A stretch of 64,000 bases of DNA from Streptomyces griseorubiginosus (GTDB lineage Bacteria; Actinomycetota; Actinomycetes; Streptomycetales; Streptomycetaceae). Where the stretch lies: NCBI RefSeq assembly GCF_001514195.1, contig NZ_KQ948736.1:62001-126000 (forward strand), in the 5' to 3' direction. Numbering within the stretch: position 1 is the first letter of the stretch; every line of letters begins with the position of its first letter. The notes below the pieces were generated by a model that saw nothing but the letters and a program-made list of their open reading frames with translations, was not told where the DNA came from and did not search any database. This document shows, piece by piece, positions 1 to 7,335 of the stretch. The position numbers and the translations under genes were made by a program.

Positions 1-3
1 GAC

Positions 4-636
4 GTGCATCGACCCGAATCGCCCCAAACCGCCTCCGCCATACGGGTGTTGGCCCTGCTGGCCTTGACGTGGGCGCTCGTCGCCCCGACGGCCGGGGTGG
101 CCGAGGCGGATGCCTGCGCCTACGCCTCCGTCGGCCCCGACGGCGCCAAGGTCGTGGCGGTCGCCGGGAGCCTGGACTGGCCCACCCTGCCGCCCTGCCC
201 GAAACCGAAACCGCCGCCGCCCACCCCGACCCCGACTCCCCCCGAGCCTCCTTGTACTCCGACGCCCTCCCCCGATCCGACGCCGACGCCGCCTCCGACC
301 CGGAAGCCGCCGAAGCCGACCCCTCCGCCGCCCCCGGCCCCCGAGCCGCCGGCGCCCGAGCCCACACCTCCGCCGCCCGCACCGGCCCCGCAGCCGGCCG
401 CACCGCGGCCGCGGCCCACCCCACCCCCCGAGCCCACCCCGACCCCGACTCCCACCCCGACACGGACGCCGCCGAAGCCGGCCCCGGGTCCCTCCGCGAG
501 CCCGGTGACGTACCCGGCGTACCACCACGCGAAGGCGCCCGACCGGACCACGCACAGCACGACCTCGCCCGTGATCTACGTCTTGCTCATCACCGCGCCC
601 GCGGTGGTCGCCGTGGCCGCCCTGCGGCCCCGCTAG
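4..636 (+). CDS. Proline-rich secreted or membrane-anchored surface protein
   Basis: The 210-residue product has an N-terminal hydrophobic segment (about residues 14-32) that looks like a signal peptide. A short region with two cysteines follows (about 38-66). Residues 67-160 are almost pure Pro/Thr/Pro-Glu/Pro-Lys repeats. The C-terminus has one hydrophobic helix (about 190-206) ending in basic residues, the layout of a wall-spanning stalk held in the membrane. The GTG at the very edge of the window is used; a start further upstream cannot be excluded. The gene lies 21 bp before a membrane protein on the same strand and may be co-transcribed with it. No enzymatic domain is recognised; the role is inferred to be structural or surface display. 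Long antisense ORFs here are artefacts of the biased composition. Confidence 0.6.
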   Translation: MHRPESPQTASAIRVLALLALTWALVAPTAGVAEADACAYASVGPDGAKVVAVAGSLDWPTLPPCPKPKPPPPTPTPTPPEPPCTPTPSPDPTPTPPPTRKPPKPTPPPPPAPEPPAPEPTPPPPAPAPQPAAPRPRPTPPPEPTPTPTPTPTRTPPKPAPGPSASPVTYPAYHHAKAPDRTTHSTTSPVIYVLLITAPAVVAVAALRPR

Positions 637-657
637 TGCCGATCCTGGAGGCATCCC

Positions 658-1422
658 TTGCCGGAATGGCTTGTTCTCATCCTCGCGATGCTGGCCGCGT
701 GCGCCGTGGTGGTCGCCATCACGCTCATCCGCCACAAGGCGGCACCCGTGGACGAGGATCCCAGCGAGACCCCGGACGTCATCGAGTACATGACGATGTG
801 GATCGGGGTGGTCTACGCCATTGTGCTGGGTCTGGCCATCGCGGGGGTGTGGGAGGCCCGCAGCGCCGCACAGGACCACGTCCAGGCGGAGGCCCAGGCG
901 CTGCACGAGATCTCGGAACGGGTCCAGGTGTATCCGGCCGGTGTCCGTGACCGTATTCGGGCCGATGTCAACGCCTATGTCGGACACGTCGTCACCGTCG
1001 AGTGGAAGGAGATGGCCGACCACGACCGGACGACCGCGCGCGGCGCCGAGCTGCTCGACCGGATCCGCACCGACGTCACCTCCTACCAGCCGGCGACCGA
1101 CTTCGAGGCCCAGGCCTACCAGCCGCTCGTCGACCAGGTGGCCGCCGTGGACCAGGCCCGCAACGCGCGCGCGGACTCGGTCGAGCCCACCATGCCCGGG
1201 GTGGTGTGGTTCGGACTGCTGGGCGGGGCGGTGATCACCATCGGGATGGTGTTCGCGCTCCAGATCAGGCGTACGGCGCGTGAGCTGATCCTCGCCGGGC
1301 TGTTCTCCGCGCTGATCGCCTTCCTGCTCTTCCTGATCTGGGACTTCGACGCCCCCTACAGCCGGGGCATCACGGCCTCGGCCGAGCCGTTCCTCTCGCT
1401 CTTCCCGGGCATCAAGGGCTGA
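658..1422 (+). CDS. DUF4239-family (bestrophin-like) membrane protein
   Basis: The 254-residue protein has hydrophobic helices at about 3-23, 45-66, 180-202 and 211-228, with a charged, helical extracytoplasmic-type segment (about 70-175) between helices two and three. This layout, and the motif GVVYAIVLGLAIAGVWEAR, match DUF4239/bestrophin-like proteins common in actinobacteria, whose function is not established. The start is a TTG at 658 preceded by GGAG about 7 nt upstream; no better ATG or GTG keeps the first membrane helix. It follows the proline-rich gene closely on the same strand. Ion transport is only a guess from the remote resemblance to bestrophins. Confidence 0.75.
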   Translation: MPEWLVLILAMLAACAVVVAITLIRHKAAPVDEDPSETPDVIEYMTMWIGVVYAIVLGLAIAGVWEARSAAQDHVQAEAQALHEISERVQVYPAGVRDRIRADVNAYVGHVVTVEWKEMADHDRTTARGAELLDRIRTDVTSYQPATDFEAQAYQPLVDQVAAVDQARNARADSVEPTMPGVVWFGLLGGAVITIGMVFALQIRRTARELILAGLFSALIAFLLFLIWDFDAPYSRGITASAEPFLSLFPGIKG

Positions 1423-1627
1423 CGGCCGCTCACCACGGGCCGGTCGGGGGGTGCTCGGCGTGCGACACGCCGTCGGTGTCCCCTGACCGGCCCAGTGCTG
1501 TGCCCCATTCGGCGCGACAGGGATCGCGCGGACGTACACGTGTTCCTAGCGTTTCGGTCATCGAGGTGCATTTCTGACGTAGGCGGAAAAGGTCCGCAGC
1601 TGCTCCTCGGGGACCGGAGGAACCACC

Positions 1628-2161
1628 ATGCGCGCGATACGCGTCGCCTCGGCCGCACTGCTGGGCCTGACCGCCCTGACCTTCGCCGCACCGGCCGCCG
1701 TGGCGAAGAGCGACAACAACATCACGCCCTTCGGGTTCAGCGTGCTGCCCTCGACGGTCGCGCCGGGCGGCGAGGTGACGCTGCTGCTGGAGCGGGACCA
1801 CGGTGGCTGCAAGGGCTCGGCCACGGTCACCTCGGCGGTCTTCGACACCATCACCATTCCCTCGCACCGGAGCCAGGCGACGGCCGTCGTCGACTGGGAC
1901 GCGAGGCCGGGGGCGGTCCACCGGGTCACCTTCACGTGTGACGGCGTCAGCGGGTCCACGTCCCTCACCATCGCCGGGGTCCGGCCGGTCGAGCCCACAC
2001 CGGTGCCGCTCCACCCGGGCCGGGGTGTCCAGGCCGGTGAGGGCGGCAGCCTCGCCGGGTTCGACCTCAAGCAGATCGGCATGGGCGCCGCGCTCGTCGT
2101 GGGCTCGGTCGGCACGGCCTACGCCCTGTCCCGCCGCCGCGGCAACGAGGACGGCACCTGA
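1628..2161 (+). CDS. Secreted Ig-like surface protein with C-terminal membrane anchor (paralogue of the gene at 2598-3089)
   Basis: The 177-residue protein has a signal peptide with cleavage probable after AxA near residue 26. A beta-rich domain follows (about 28-120) with two cysteines and the pattern LPSTVAPGGEVTLLLE, then a short linker, a hydrophobic helix (about 148-165) and a basic RRR tail. No LPxTG-like sorting motif is visible before the helix. The ATG has an upstream GGAGG (ggaccggaggaaccacc). The same architecture and related sequence occur in the leftward gene at 2598-3089, so the two are probably duplicates. A class F sortase lies just beyond that paralogue. Surface display is inferred from the layout; no ligand or enzyme activity is apparent. 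Confidence 0.75.
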   Translation: MRAIRVASAALLGLTALTFAAPAAVAKSDNNITPFGFSVLPSTVAPGGEVTLLLERDHGGCKGSATVTSAVFDTITIPSHRSQATAVVDWDARPGAVHRVTFTCDGVSGSTSLTIAGVRPVEPTPVPLHPGRGVQAGEGGSLAGFDLKQIGMGAALVVGSVGTAYALSRRRGNEDGT

Positions 2162-2597
2162 CGGGTCGGCGGGGCGCGTGCCGGCAATGCCGGGCCCGGA
2201 AACACACCGCACCGGGAACGACCGAGGCGGGCAGATTCGGGGGCGAGCCGAATCGACCTCCCGCCCCGCGCTCAGAAACGGCCGAGACCGGGCAGACCTG
2301 AACCCCGACCTCGGGAGCGAGCCGGCTACCCGGCTCTCCACCCGGCCTCAGCAACAACGGGAACAGGGCAGCGCTCAGCCCCACGCAAGAAAGCGACCGG
2401 AAACCGGGCACGCCCCCGCCACGGACTCATCAGCAGCCGCGACCGTGCAGCACCCCACCCGAACCGGCAAGGAACCAACCCCCGCAGACCTCCGCCCCGG
2501 GCCCGGAAGCGAGGCGGGGCGGGGCGGAGGGTCGGGGGCGGTGTGGGCGGTGATCTCCGAAGGGGTGGGGATCAACGGGCTCCGAAGGCGTGCGGAC
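2162..2597. other. Gene-free gap between convergent paralogues, with hairpins
   Basis: These 436 bp lie between the stop codons of two convergent secreted-protein genes. No ORF with gene-like character is seen. Inverted repeats are present: CCGGC-AAT-GCCGG at 2181-2193, GATTCGG with CCGAATC at 2234-2254, and GAGCCGG-ctac-CCGGCTC at 2319-2336. They lack T-tracts but could act as bidirectional transcription barriers of the kind used in Streptomyces. Confidence 0.5.
2319..2336. terminator. Perfect 7-bp stem, 4-nt loop hairpin between convergent genes
   Basis: GAGCCGG-ctac-CCGGCTC forms a perfect stem in either direction, between the 3' ends of genes at 1628-2161 and 2598-3089. It is a candidate bidirectional terminator. 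No U-run follows, so this is an inference from position and structure. Confidence 0.4.
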
Positions 2598-3089
2598 TCA
2601 GATGTGCCGCTCCGACCTGCGGCGCATCCAGAACACGCCGCCGCCGATGACCGCCAGGGCCACGAGTCCGCCGCCGATGGCCATGTCGGTCGGGGTGGCG
2701 CCGGTGGAGCTGCTGCCGCCGAGACCACCGCGGACACCGCCGATGACGGTGAAGGCCGTGGGGTTGATGACGGTGCCGTTGCGGCACACGACGCTGATGC
2801 TGTGCGACCCCGTCCGCGCGTTCTGGTTCACGGTCGCCCGTCCCGTCGCCACGTTGCCCTGTCCCACGCGCAGCGTGATCGTCGGGAAGGCGTCCGAGCT
2901 GGCGGTGGCCGGGGCCGTGCAGTTGTTGACCGTGATGGTGAGCTGACCGCCCCGGGCGATGACGCTGGGCAGGGCGACGACGTTGCTCGGGCTCAGGTTC
3001 ATGCCGTCCTTGGCGACGGCGACCGGGGTGGCGAGACCGAGAACCGCGACGGCGGCGCCGGCGGCCGCCAGGGCACGAGTGGTACGCAT
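2598..3089 (-). CDS. Secreted Ig-like surface protein with C-terminal membrane anchor (paralogue of the gene at 1628-2161)
   Basis: The 163-residue product has a clear signal peptide (MRTTRALAAAGAAVAVLGLA, ending near AVA at residue 26). The beta-rich mature domain carries two cysteines (in NNCTAP and VVCRNG), followed by a Gly/Ser-rich linker, one hydrophobic helix (about 135-153) and a MRRR tail. The ATG at 3089 has GGAGG eight bases upstream; longer in-frame starts would bury the signal peptide. The motif ALPSVIARGGQLTIT parallels LPSTVAPGGEVTLL in the neighbour. There is no LPxTG-type motif although a sortase gene lies directly upstream on the other strand. Function is unknown; surface display is inferred. 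Confidence 0.78.
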   Translation of the reverse strand: MRTTRALAAAGAAVAVLGLATPVAVAKDGMNLSPSNVVALPSVIARGGQLTITVNNCTAPATASSDAFPTITLRVGQGNVATGRATVNQNARTGSHSISVVCRNGTVINPTAFTVIGGVRGGLGGSSSTGATPTDMAIGGGLVALAVIGGGVFWMRRRSERHI

Positions 3090-3421
3090 GTGATCCTCCG
3101 CGGGAGACGCCCGGGGAACGGTCCCCGGTTGATCGGCGAGAAAGCGCCTCCCAGACAGACCCTCAGATGCCTTGCGCCGCACCGCATTTCGACAATGGTC
3201 CGTCCTGGTGAGCCAACACGCCGAACGAAAAGCGCACAATCGGATATCTCCGCAGGTCACGGACCGTCAGAAAATTCCTGTTCACGGCAACTCGGATGGC
3301 GCACCACCCGCATTCGGGGGCCACCCGTTCGCCTTCGCCCCGTCGCCGGTTGCGCGCGCGGCATTTAGCGTTCTCGTATGCGCGAATGACGTGGCGACGG
3401 CCGCGTCGAGAGGGGAAGTCA

Positions 3422-4093
3422 ATGTCTGCGTCCGAGCTGGCCGATCTGGCCGAAGTGGAGGAGCAGCGGAGGAAGCGCGCTCCCTGGGGCGTGATAGCGC
3501 TTGTTCTGCTGACCGGCCTCGCGCTCATCCGGAACGGCTCGGGGGAGTTCGACGTCGGCCCGCCCCAGCCCGCCTCGGCGGCCGCGGCGGACACCCGATT
3601 CCACGGCACCACGTTCGGCAACTCCCCCGCCGCCCTGCCGTTCGCCGCGCCCGACCGGGTCCTCATCCCGGCGATCCGGGTGGACGCACCGGTGCTGCCG
3701 GTCGGCCTGGACCCGGACGGCTGGGTCGCCGCACCCCCGCCGGAGGACCCGAACCTGGCCGGCTGGTTCACCGGCGCGGTCTCCCCCGGCGAGAAGGGCA
3801 CCGCCGTCGTCGTCGGCCATGTCGACAACAAACAGGGCCCCGCCGTGTTCTACGGACTCGGGGCCCTCAAGAAGGGAAATCGCATCGAGATCAGGCGCAA
3901 GGACGGAAAGACGGCGATCTTCGAGATCTACGGCATCGAGGTCTTCGAGAAGAGCAATTTCCCCGGCGACCGCGTCTACGGTTCCAAGGGCACCCCCGAA
4001 TTGCGGGTCATCACCTGCGGGGGCGGTTTCTCGAAGCAGCACGGTTATGCCGGGAACGTCGTCGCGTTCGCCCGCCTGGCCGAGGTCCGCTGA
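3422..4093 (+). CDS. Class F sortase (transpeptidase)
   Basis: The 223-residue protein has a short cytoplasmic N-terminus, one signal-anchor helix (about 21-37) and an extracellular sortase domain (about 75-223). The catalytic histidine is seen in VVGHVDN (H133) and the nucleophile in RVITCGGGF (C199). The third residue, an arginine, is not in its usual place and may be R218 or absent from my reading. Sortases cleave a sorting signal and join the protein to the cell wall or another protein; class F enzymes are typical of actinobacteria and few substrates are known. The start at 3422 follows AGAGGGGAAG; an in-frame ATG at 3296 would add an Arg-rich, non-membrane leader. Two secreted proteins with C-terminal anchors lie beside it. 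Confidence 0.88.
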   Translation: MSASELADLAEVEEQRRKRAPWGVIALVLLTGLALIRNGSGEFDVGPPQPASAAAADTRFHGTTFGNSPAALPFAAPDRVLIPAIRVDAPVLPVGLDPDGWVAAPPPEDPNLAGWFTGAVSPGEKGTAVVVGHVDNKQGPAVFYGLGALKKGNRIEIRRKDGKTAIFEIYGIEVFEKSNFPGDRVYGSKGTPELRVITCGGGFSKQHGYAGNVVAFARLAEVR

Positions 4094-4124
4094 GCGTTCC
4101 CCGGCCGGCGGGCCGCGCCGGCGG

Positions 4125-4997
4125 TTACGCGTACTGCCTCCGCGGAACGGTGATGTGATAGCCCGAGTCGAGCAGCCGCGGGAGATAGTCGCGCAGCGCC
4201 CGGACACTCTGGGTGCGGTCGCCCCCGGCGTCGTGCGAGAGCACCACGACGCCGGGGGCGGCGCCGTTCTCCACCCGGCCGACGATCCTGCGGGTGCCGG
4301 GCCTGGTCCAGTCGAGGGTGTCGACCGTCCAGGCCAGGGGGTCCATGCCGAGTTCCGCGCCGAGCTGGAAGGCGGCGCGGTTCCAGGCGCCGTAGGGGGC
4401 GCGGAACCACTCGGGCCGCTCGCCGTAGCCGTCCTCGATGACATCGCAGGTGCGTTCCATCTCGGAGCGGATGCGGGAGCGGGTCAGCCGGGTGAGCAGC
4501 GGGTGCGACCAGGTGTGGTTGCCGACGACGTGTCCCTCGTCGGCCATCCGGGCCAGCAGGTCCTTGTTGTCGACCGCCATCTCGCCGCACACGAAGAACA
4601 TCGCGCGGACGTCGTACTCGGCGAGGGTGTCCAGGATGTGCGGGGTGTAGCGGGGGTCAGGGCCGTCGTCGAAGGTCAGCACCATGGTCCGGCCGCGTCC
4701 GGACACCTTCAGCATCGGCTCGTGGCGTACGAGTGTGCGGTGGGGGGCGGCCTCGGGCGGGCCGTATCCGGTGAGGGGCTGGAGGCGGTAGGCCGAGGGC
4801 TGGAGCGGACGGGCCGCGGCTGGCGGGCCGGCGGCGGGGAGGGCCGGCCGGACCGGCTTCTCGTCGCCGACCACCGCGAACACCCCGGCCGTGCCGGCGG
4901 CTCCTGCCGCGGCGACTCCGGCCACCAGGGCCCGGCGCCGGGTCAGGACCGCCGCCTTCGTCGCCGACAGTCGTGTGAGCAACTGATCCTTCGTCAT
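4125..4997 (-). CDS. Polysaccharide deacetylase (NodB domain), exported
   Basis: The 290-residue enzyme has a twin-arginine-like RRR followed by a hydrophobic stretch (about 20-43), so it is probably exported or membrane-tethered. The NodB homology domain spans about 103-285. It shows TFDDGPD (108-114, catalytic and metal aspartates), HTWSHP (161-166, metal histidines), RAPYGAWN and the late LSHD motif. Such carbohydrate esterase 4 enzymes remove N- or O-acetyl groups from peptidoglycan or other polysaccharides using a divalent metal. It converges with the sortase gene 31 bp away, and the neighbourhood is cell-surface related. The true substrate cannot be told from sequence. Confidence 0.9.
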   Translation of the reverse strand: MTKDQLLTRLSATKAAVLTRRRALVAGVAAAGAAGTAGVFAVVGDEKPVRPALPAAGPPAAARPLQPSAYRLQPLTGYGPPEAAPHRTLVRHEPMLKVSGRGRTMVLTFDDGPDPRYTPHILDTLAEYDVRAMFFVCGEMAVDNKDLLARMADEGHVVGNHTWSHPLLTRLTRSRIRSEMERTCDVIEDGYGERPEWFRAPYGAWNRAAFQLGAELGMDPLAWTVDTLDWTRPGTRRIVGRVENGAAPGVVVLSHDAGGDRTQSVRALRDYLPRLLDSGYHITVPRRQYA

Positions 4998-5307
4998 GAC
5001 TCATCAGTCGCCCGGCGGAGCGCCGACGCACCTCAGCAACACCGGTGCGGCGGCACGAATACACCCGCCCGGCCCAGTGAGGACGCCCCGGTCGGCCATG
5101 ACGGCTCGTCAGGGCAGGCCCCCGGAGGGTGTGTCGGCCCCGGCCTCGTCCCCTCCGTCGAGGCCGGGTGCCGAGGGCGGCGGCGGGCTGCGGCGGCGGC
5201 CCGGTCGCGCCCGCCCCCACGGGTGCCCCGTTCGGCCGCTCACGCACACCCGTTGTGGCCGGTCCCGCCCGCCGTCCGGACCTGCGGGTTCCGATAGCCT
5301 CGCAGCC

Positions 5308-5769
5308 GTGACGGAACAGCATTCGCACCAGTTCGAACGGGGCACGGACGGGCCCAAGGTGATCGTGGTCGGCGTGGACGGCTCCGATTCCTCGCTCCGG
5401 GCCGCCGCGTACGCCGGAGGTCTGGCCCGGCGGCAGCACGCGCTGCTCGCCGTCGTGTACGTCCAGCCGGTGCTCGCCTCGGGCGCGGCGCTCGGTGCTC
5501 CGGTGGCCGAGACCACGGACGAGATCGCCGAGGACCTGGTCGCCCAGATCCGGCGGGCGACCGAGCAGAACAAGGGGATATTCGATGTGCGGTGGGAGTT
5601 CCACACCTTCCGTGGCGACCCGTACAGCGGGCTGACGAAGGCCGCGGACGAACTGAAGGCCGACGCGGTCGTGGTGGGCGCCTCGGAGCAGGCCGGGCAC
5701 CGGATCGTCGGTTCGGTCGCGGTGCGTCTGGTGAAGGCGGGGCGGTGGCCGGTGACGGTGGTGCCGTAG
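5308..5769 (+). CDS. Universal stress protein (UspA domain)
   Basis: The 153-residue single-domain protein begins its Usp fold with KVIVVGVDGSDSSLRAAAYA (residues 16-35) and ends with the VGSVAVRLVKAG.WPVTVVP signature. The usual ATP-binding pattern G-x2-G-x9-G-S/T is altered: GASEQAG precedes HRIVGS, so nucleotide binding may be weak. The GTG start at 5308 gives the standard length; the longer frame upstream is low-complexity. No Shine-Dalgarno is seen, and a TAGCCT box at 5294-5299 lies at the spacing expected for a leaderless transcript. Usp proteins assist survival under stress or energy limitation; the partner here is unknown. It converges with the oxygenase gene at 5847. Confidence 0.88.
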   Translation: MTEQHSHQFERGTDGPKVIVVGVDGSDSSLRAAAYAGGLARRQHALLAVVYVQPVLASGAALGAPVAETTDEIAEDLVAQIRRATEQNKGIFDVRWEFHTFRGDPYSGLTKAADELKADAVVVGASEQAGHRIVGSVAVRLVKAGRWPVTVVP

Positions 5770-5846
5770 CCGGGCCCATGGCGGGGCCGCGGCCCGGTGC
5801 CGGCCCTCCCGAGTCGGCCGCACGTCGGTCGGGCATGTCGGTCGGT

Positions 5847-6908
5847 TCAGGCCAGCGCCTCCTCGCGCAGCCGGTCGAGCACCTTCAGCCGGCCGTCCGT
5901 CTCGATGCGGGTGGTGGTCACGCGCTCCGGATAGCAGCGCATGAACATCCGGGTGAAGTGGGTGCCGTAGTGGATGTACGCGGTGGGGTCCGCGGTGTCG
6001 AGCGGGCGGGCCACCGCGTTGAAGGCCGGTTCGTGGAAATAGGCGAGGGTGTAGCGCTCGCGGTCGGCCAGGCGGACCTTGTGCGGGGTCGACAGGAGGG
6101 CGCCGCCGGTCATGAACTGCATGATGTCGCCGGGGAAGACGGTGAGGACGGCCGGGACCGGGGTGACGTAGGTCCACGGCTCCTCGTGCTCGTGACGGCC
6201 GGCCATGGACTCGCCGGGCAGCCAGTTGCGGCCGCGTTCCTCGCCGGGGACGGGTGGCCGGACGTAAAGGCCGCCGACGTCGTCCTGCGCCGCGATGACG
6301 AGCAGGCCGTAGTCGGTGTGGGCGCCGATGCCGCGTTCGGAGCCGGCGTCGGCGGGCGGGAACCGCAGGACCCGCATGTGGTGCCAGCCGTCCGCGGTGA
6401 GGCGGGTGAAGTGGTCGGGGTCGTCCAGGCCGAGGCCGAGAGCCGTGAGCCGGAGCAGGCGGTGGCCCAACTCGCCGACGGCCGTCATGTAGCCCTTCAT
6501 GGCGCGGGCGTAGCCGGGTGAGGGCCAGGGTGCCGGGCCGTGGCAGGGCCATCGGTCGATGACGCGGGGGTCGTCGGCCCGGATGTCGGGGCACACCGTG
6601 AAGATCTCCGAGCCGTCGCGCTCCCCCGCCGTCTCCTCCTCGCCGGAGGCCACGTAGCCGCTGTAGCTGAGGTCCGAGACGTACCCTGCCTTCTCGCTGA
6701 GGGGTTTGCGGCAGAAGGCCCGGGACGCCTCCAGTGCCCTTTCGGTGGCTTCCTGCTGGGCGGGGGTGGCGTGGACCTGGAAGATGCCGTCGGACTGCCA
6801 GGCGGCGACGAGCTCCCGGCCGAGGGCCCGGTCGGCGTCCGTGCCGTCGACGGCGGACGGCAGCCGGAACGTGCGCAAGGGCGGCGGGACATGTGGGTCG
6901 GTGGTCAT
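5847..6908 (-). CDS. efe: Ethylene-forming enzyme-like 2-oxoglutarate/Fe(II) oxygenase
   Basis: The 353-residue protein aligns by eye over its whole length with the ethylene-forming enzyme of Pseudomonas syringae/savastanoi (about 350 residues). That enzyme converts 2-oxoglutarate to ethylene and CO2 and also hydroxylates L-arginine. Long blocks are near-identical, including YSGYVASGEE, DGWHHMRVLRFPP, GIGAHTDYGLLVIAAQDD, FMTGG.LLSTPHKV and MFMRCYP. Iron ligands are H197, D199 and H276; the 2-oxoglutarate arginine is R285. Arginine-pocket residues E91, T93, Y200 and R324 correspond to E84, T86, Y192 and R316 of the Pseudomonas protein. Val85 there is Glu92 here. The ATG is preceded by GGAGG. 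A 22-bp palindrome lies 57 bp upstream. Other isopenicillin N synthase-like oxygenases share the iron site but not these pocket blocks. Confidence 0.85.
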   Translation of the reverse strand: MTTDPHVPPPLRTFRLPSAVDGTDADRALGRELVAAWQSDGIFQVHATPAQQEATERALEASRAFCRKPLSEKAGYVSDLSYSGYVASGEEETAGERDGSEIFTVCPDIRADDPRVIDRWPCHGPAPWPSPGYARAMKGYMTAVGELGHRLLRLTALGLGLDDPDHFTRLTADGWHHMRVLRFPPADAGSERGIGAHTDYGLLVIAAQDDVGGLYVRPPVPGEERGRNWLPGESMAGRHEHEEPWTYVTPVPAVLTVFPGDIMQFMTGGALLSTPHKVRLADRERYTLAYFHEPAFNAVARPLDTADPTAYIHYGTHFTRMFMRCYPERVTTTRIETDGRLKVLDRLREEALA

Positions 6909-6964
6909 TCTGGAACCTCCGAGAACTCCGCTCAGTGGTTGCGGGACAAACTACTCCGACCCAC

Positions 6965-6986
6965 GAACTGAACGGCCGTTCAGTTC
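6965..6986. promoter_or_regulatory. 22-bp perfect palindrome, probable TetR-type operator
   Basis: The sequence is perfectly self-complementary over 22 bases, with inner half-site AACTGAACGG and its exact complement CCGTTCAGTT. The form ACTGAACG-GC-style half-sites is common for TetR-family operators in Streptomyces. It lies 57 bp upstream of the ethylene-forming enzyme ATG, in the region where its promoter should be. No TetR gene is present in this window, so the regulator would act from elsewhere. Confidence 0.6.
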
Positions 6987-7089
6987 ACTTGCTTCCGCCG
7001 GGTATCTGCGCGGTGTCTTCCGTCCCAGGCGTCTCGGTGTCGTCACGATCTGCCGTCACCCCTTTGGCGAACGCGAAGAGGTGAGGCAT

Positions 7090-7335
7090 ATGCCCCGGCT
7101 CCGGACCGGCGAGGGATTCTCCGCCGCAAACCGACCGAAGGCGGCGAGGAGACGGAATCCAGCGCGACCACTGGCCTGGAACGGTCGCTCGGGCTGTGCC
7201 GGCTGACCGCAATCGGCGTAGGCGGCGTCATCGGTGCGGGCACCTTCCCTCCGTCCGGGACAGTGGCGGACGGTACGGCGGGGCCCGCAGTCCCGTCTCC
7301 TTCCTCGTGGCGGTCGGTGTCGGCGGAGCGTCAGA
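7090..7335 (+). pseudogene. Remnant of an amino-acid permease (APC family), frameshifted and truncated
   Basis: An ATG with a good ribosome site (GAAGAGGTGAGGC) opens MPRLRTGEGFSAAN. The reading then shifts frame, and LERSLGLCRLTAIGVGGVIG continues to AGTF from 7176, followed by GTVADGTAGPAV. A second shift gives PVSFLVAVGVGGA before the region ends in the 3' end of the hydrolase gene. These fragments in order match the N-terminus and first membrane helix of cationic-amino-acid-type APC permeases (typically LTxIGVGxIIGxGIF). Only about 80 codons of a roughly 480-codon gene survive. The remainder was deleted before or with the arrival of the neighbouring hydrolase. Confidence 0.65.
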
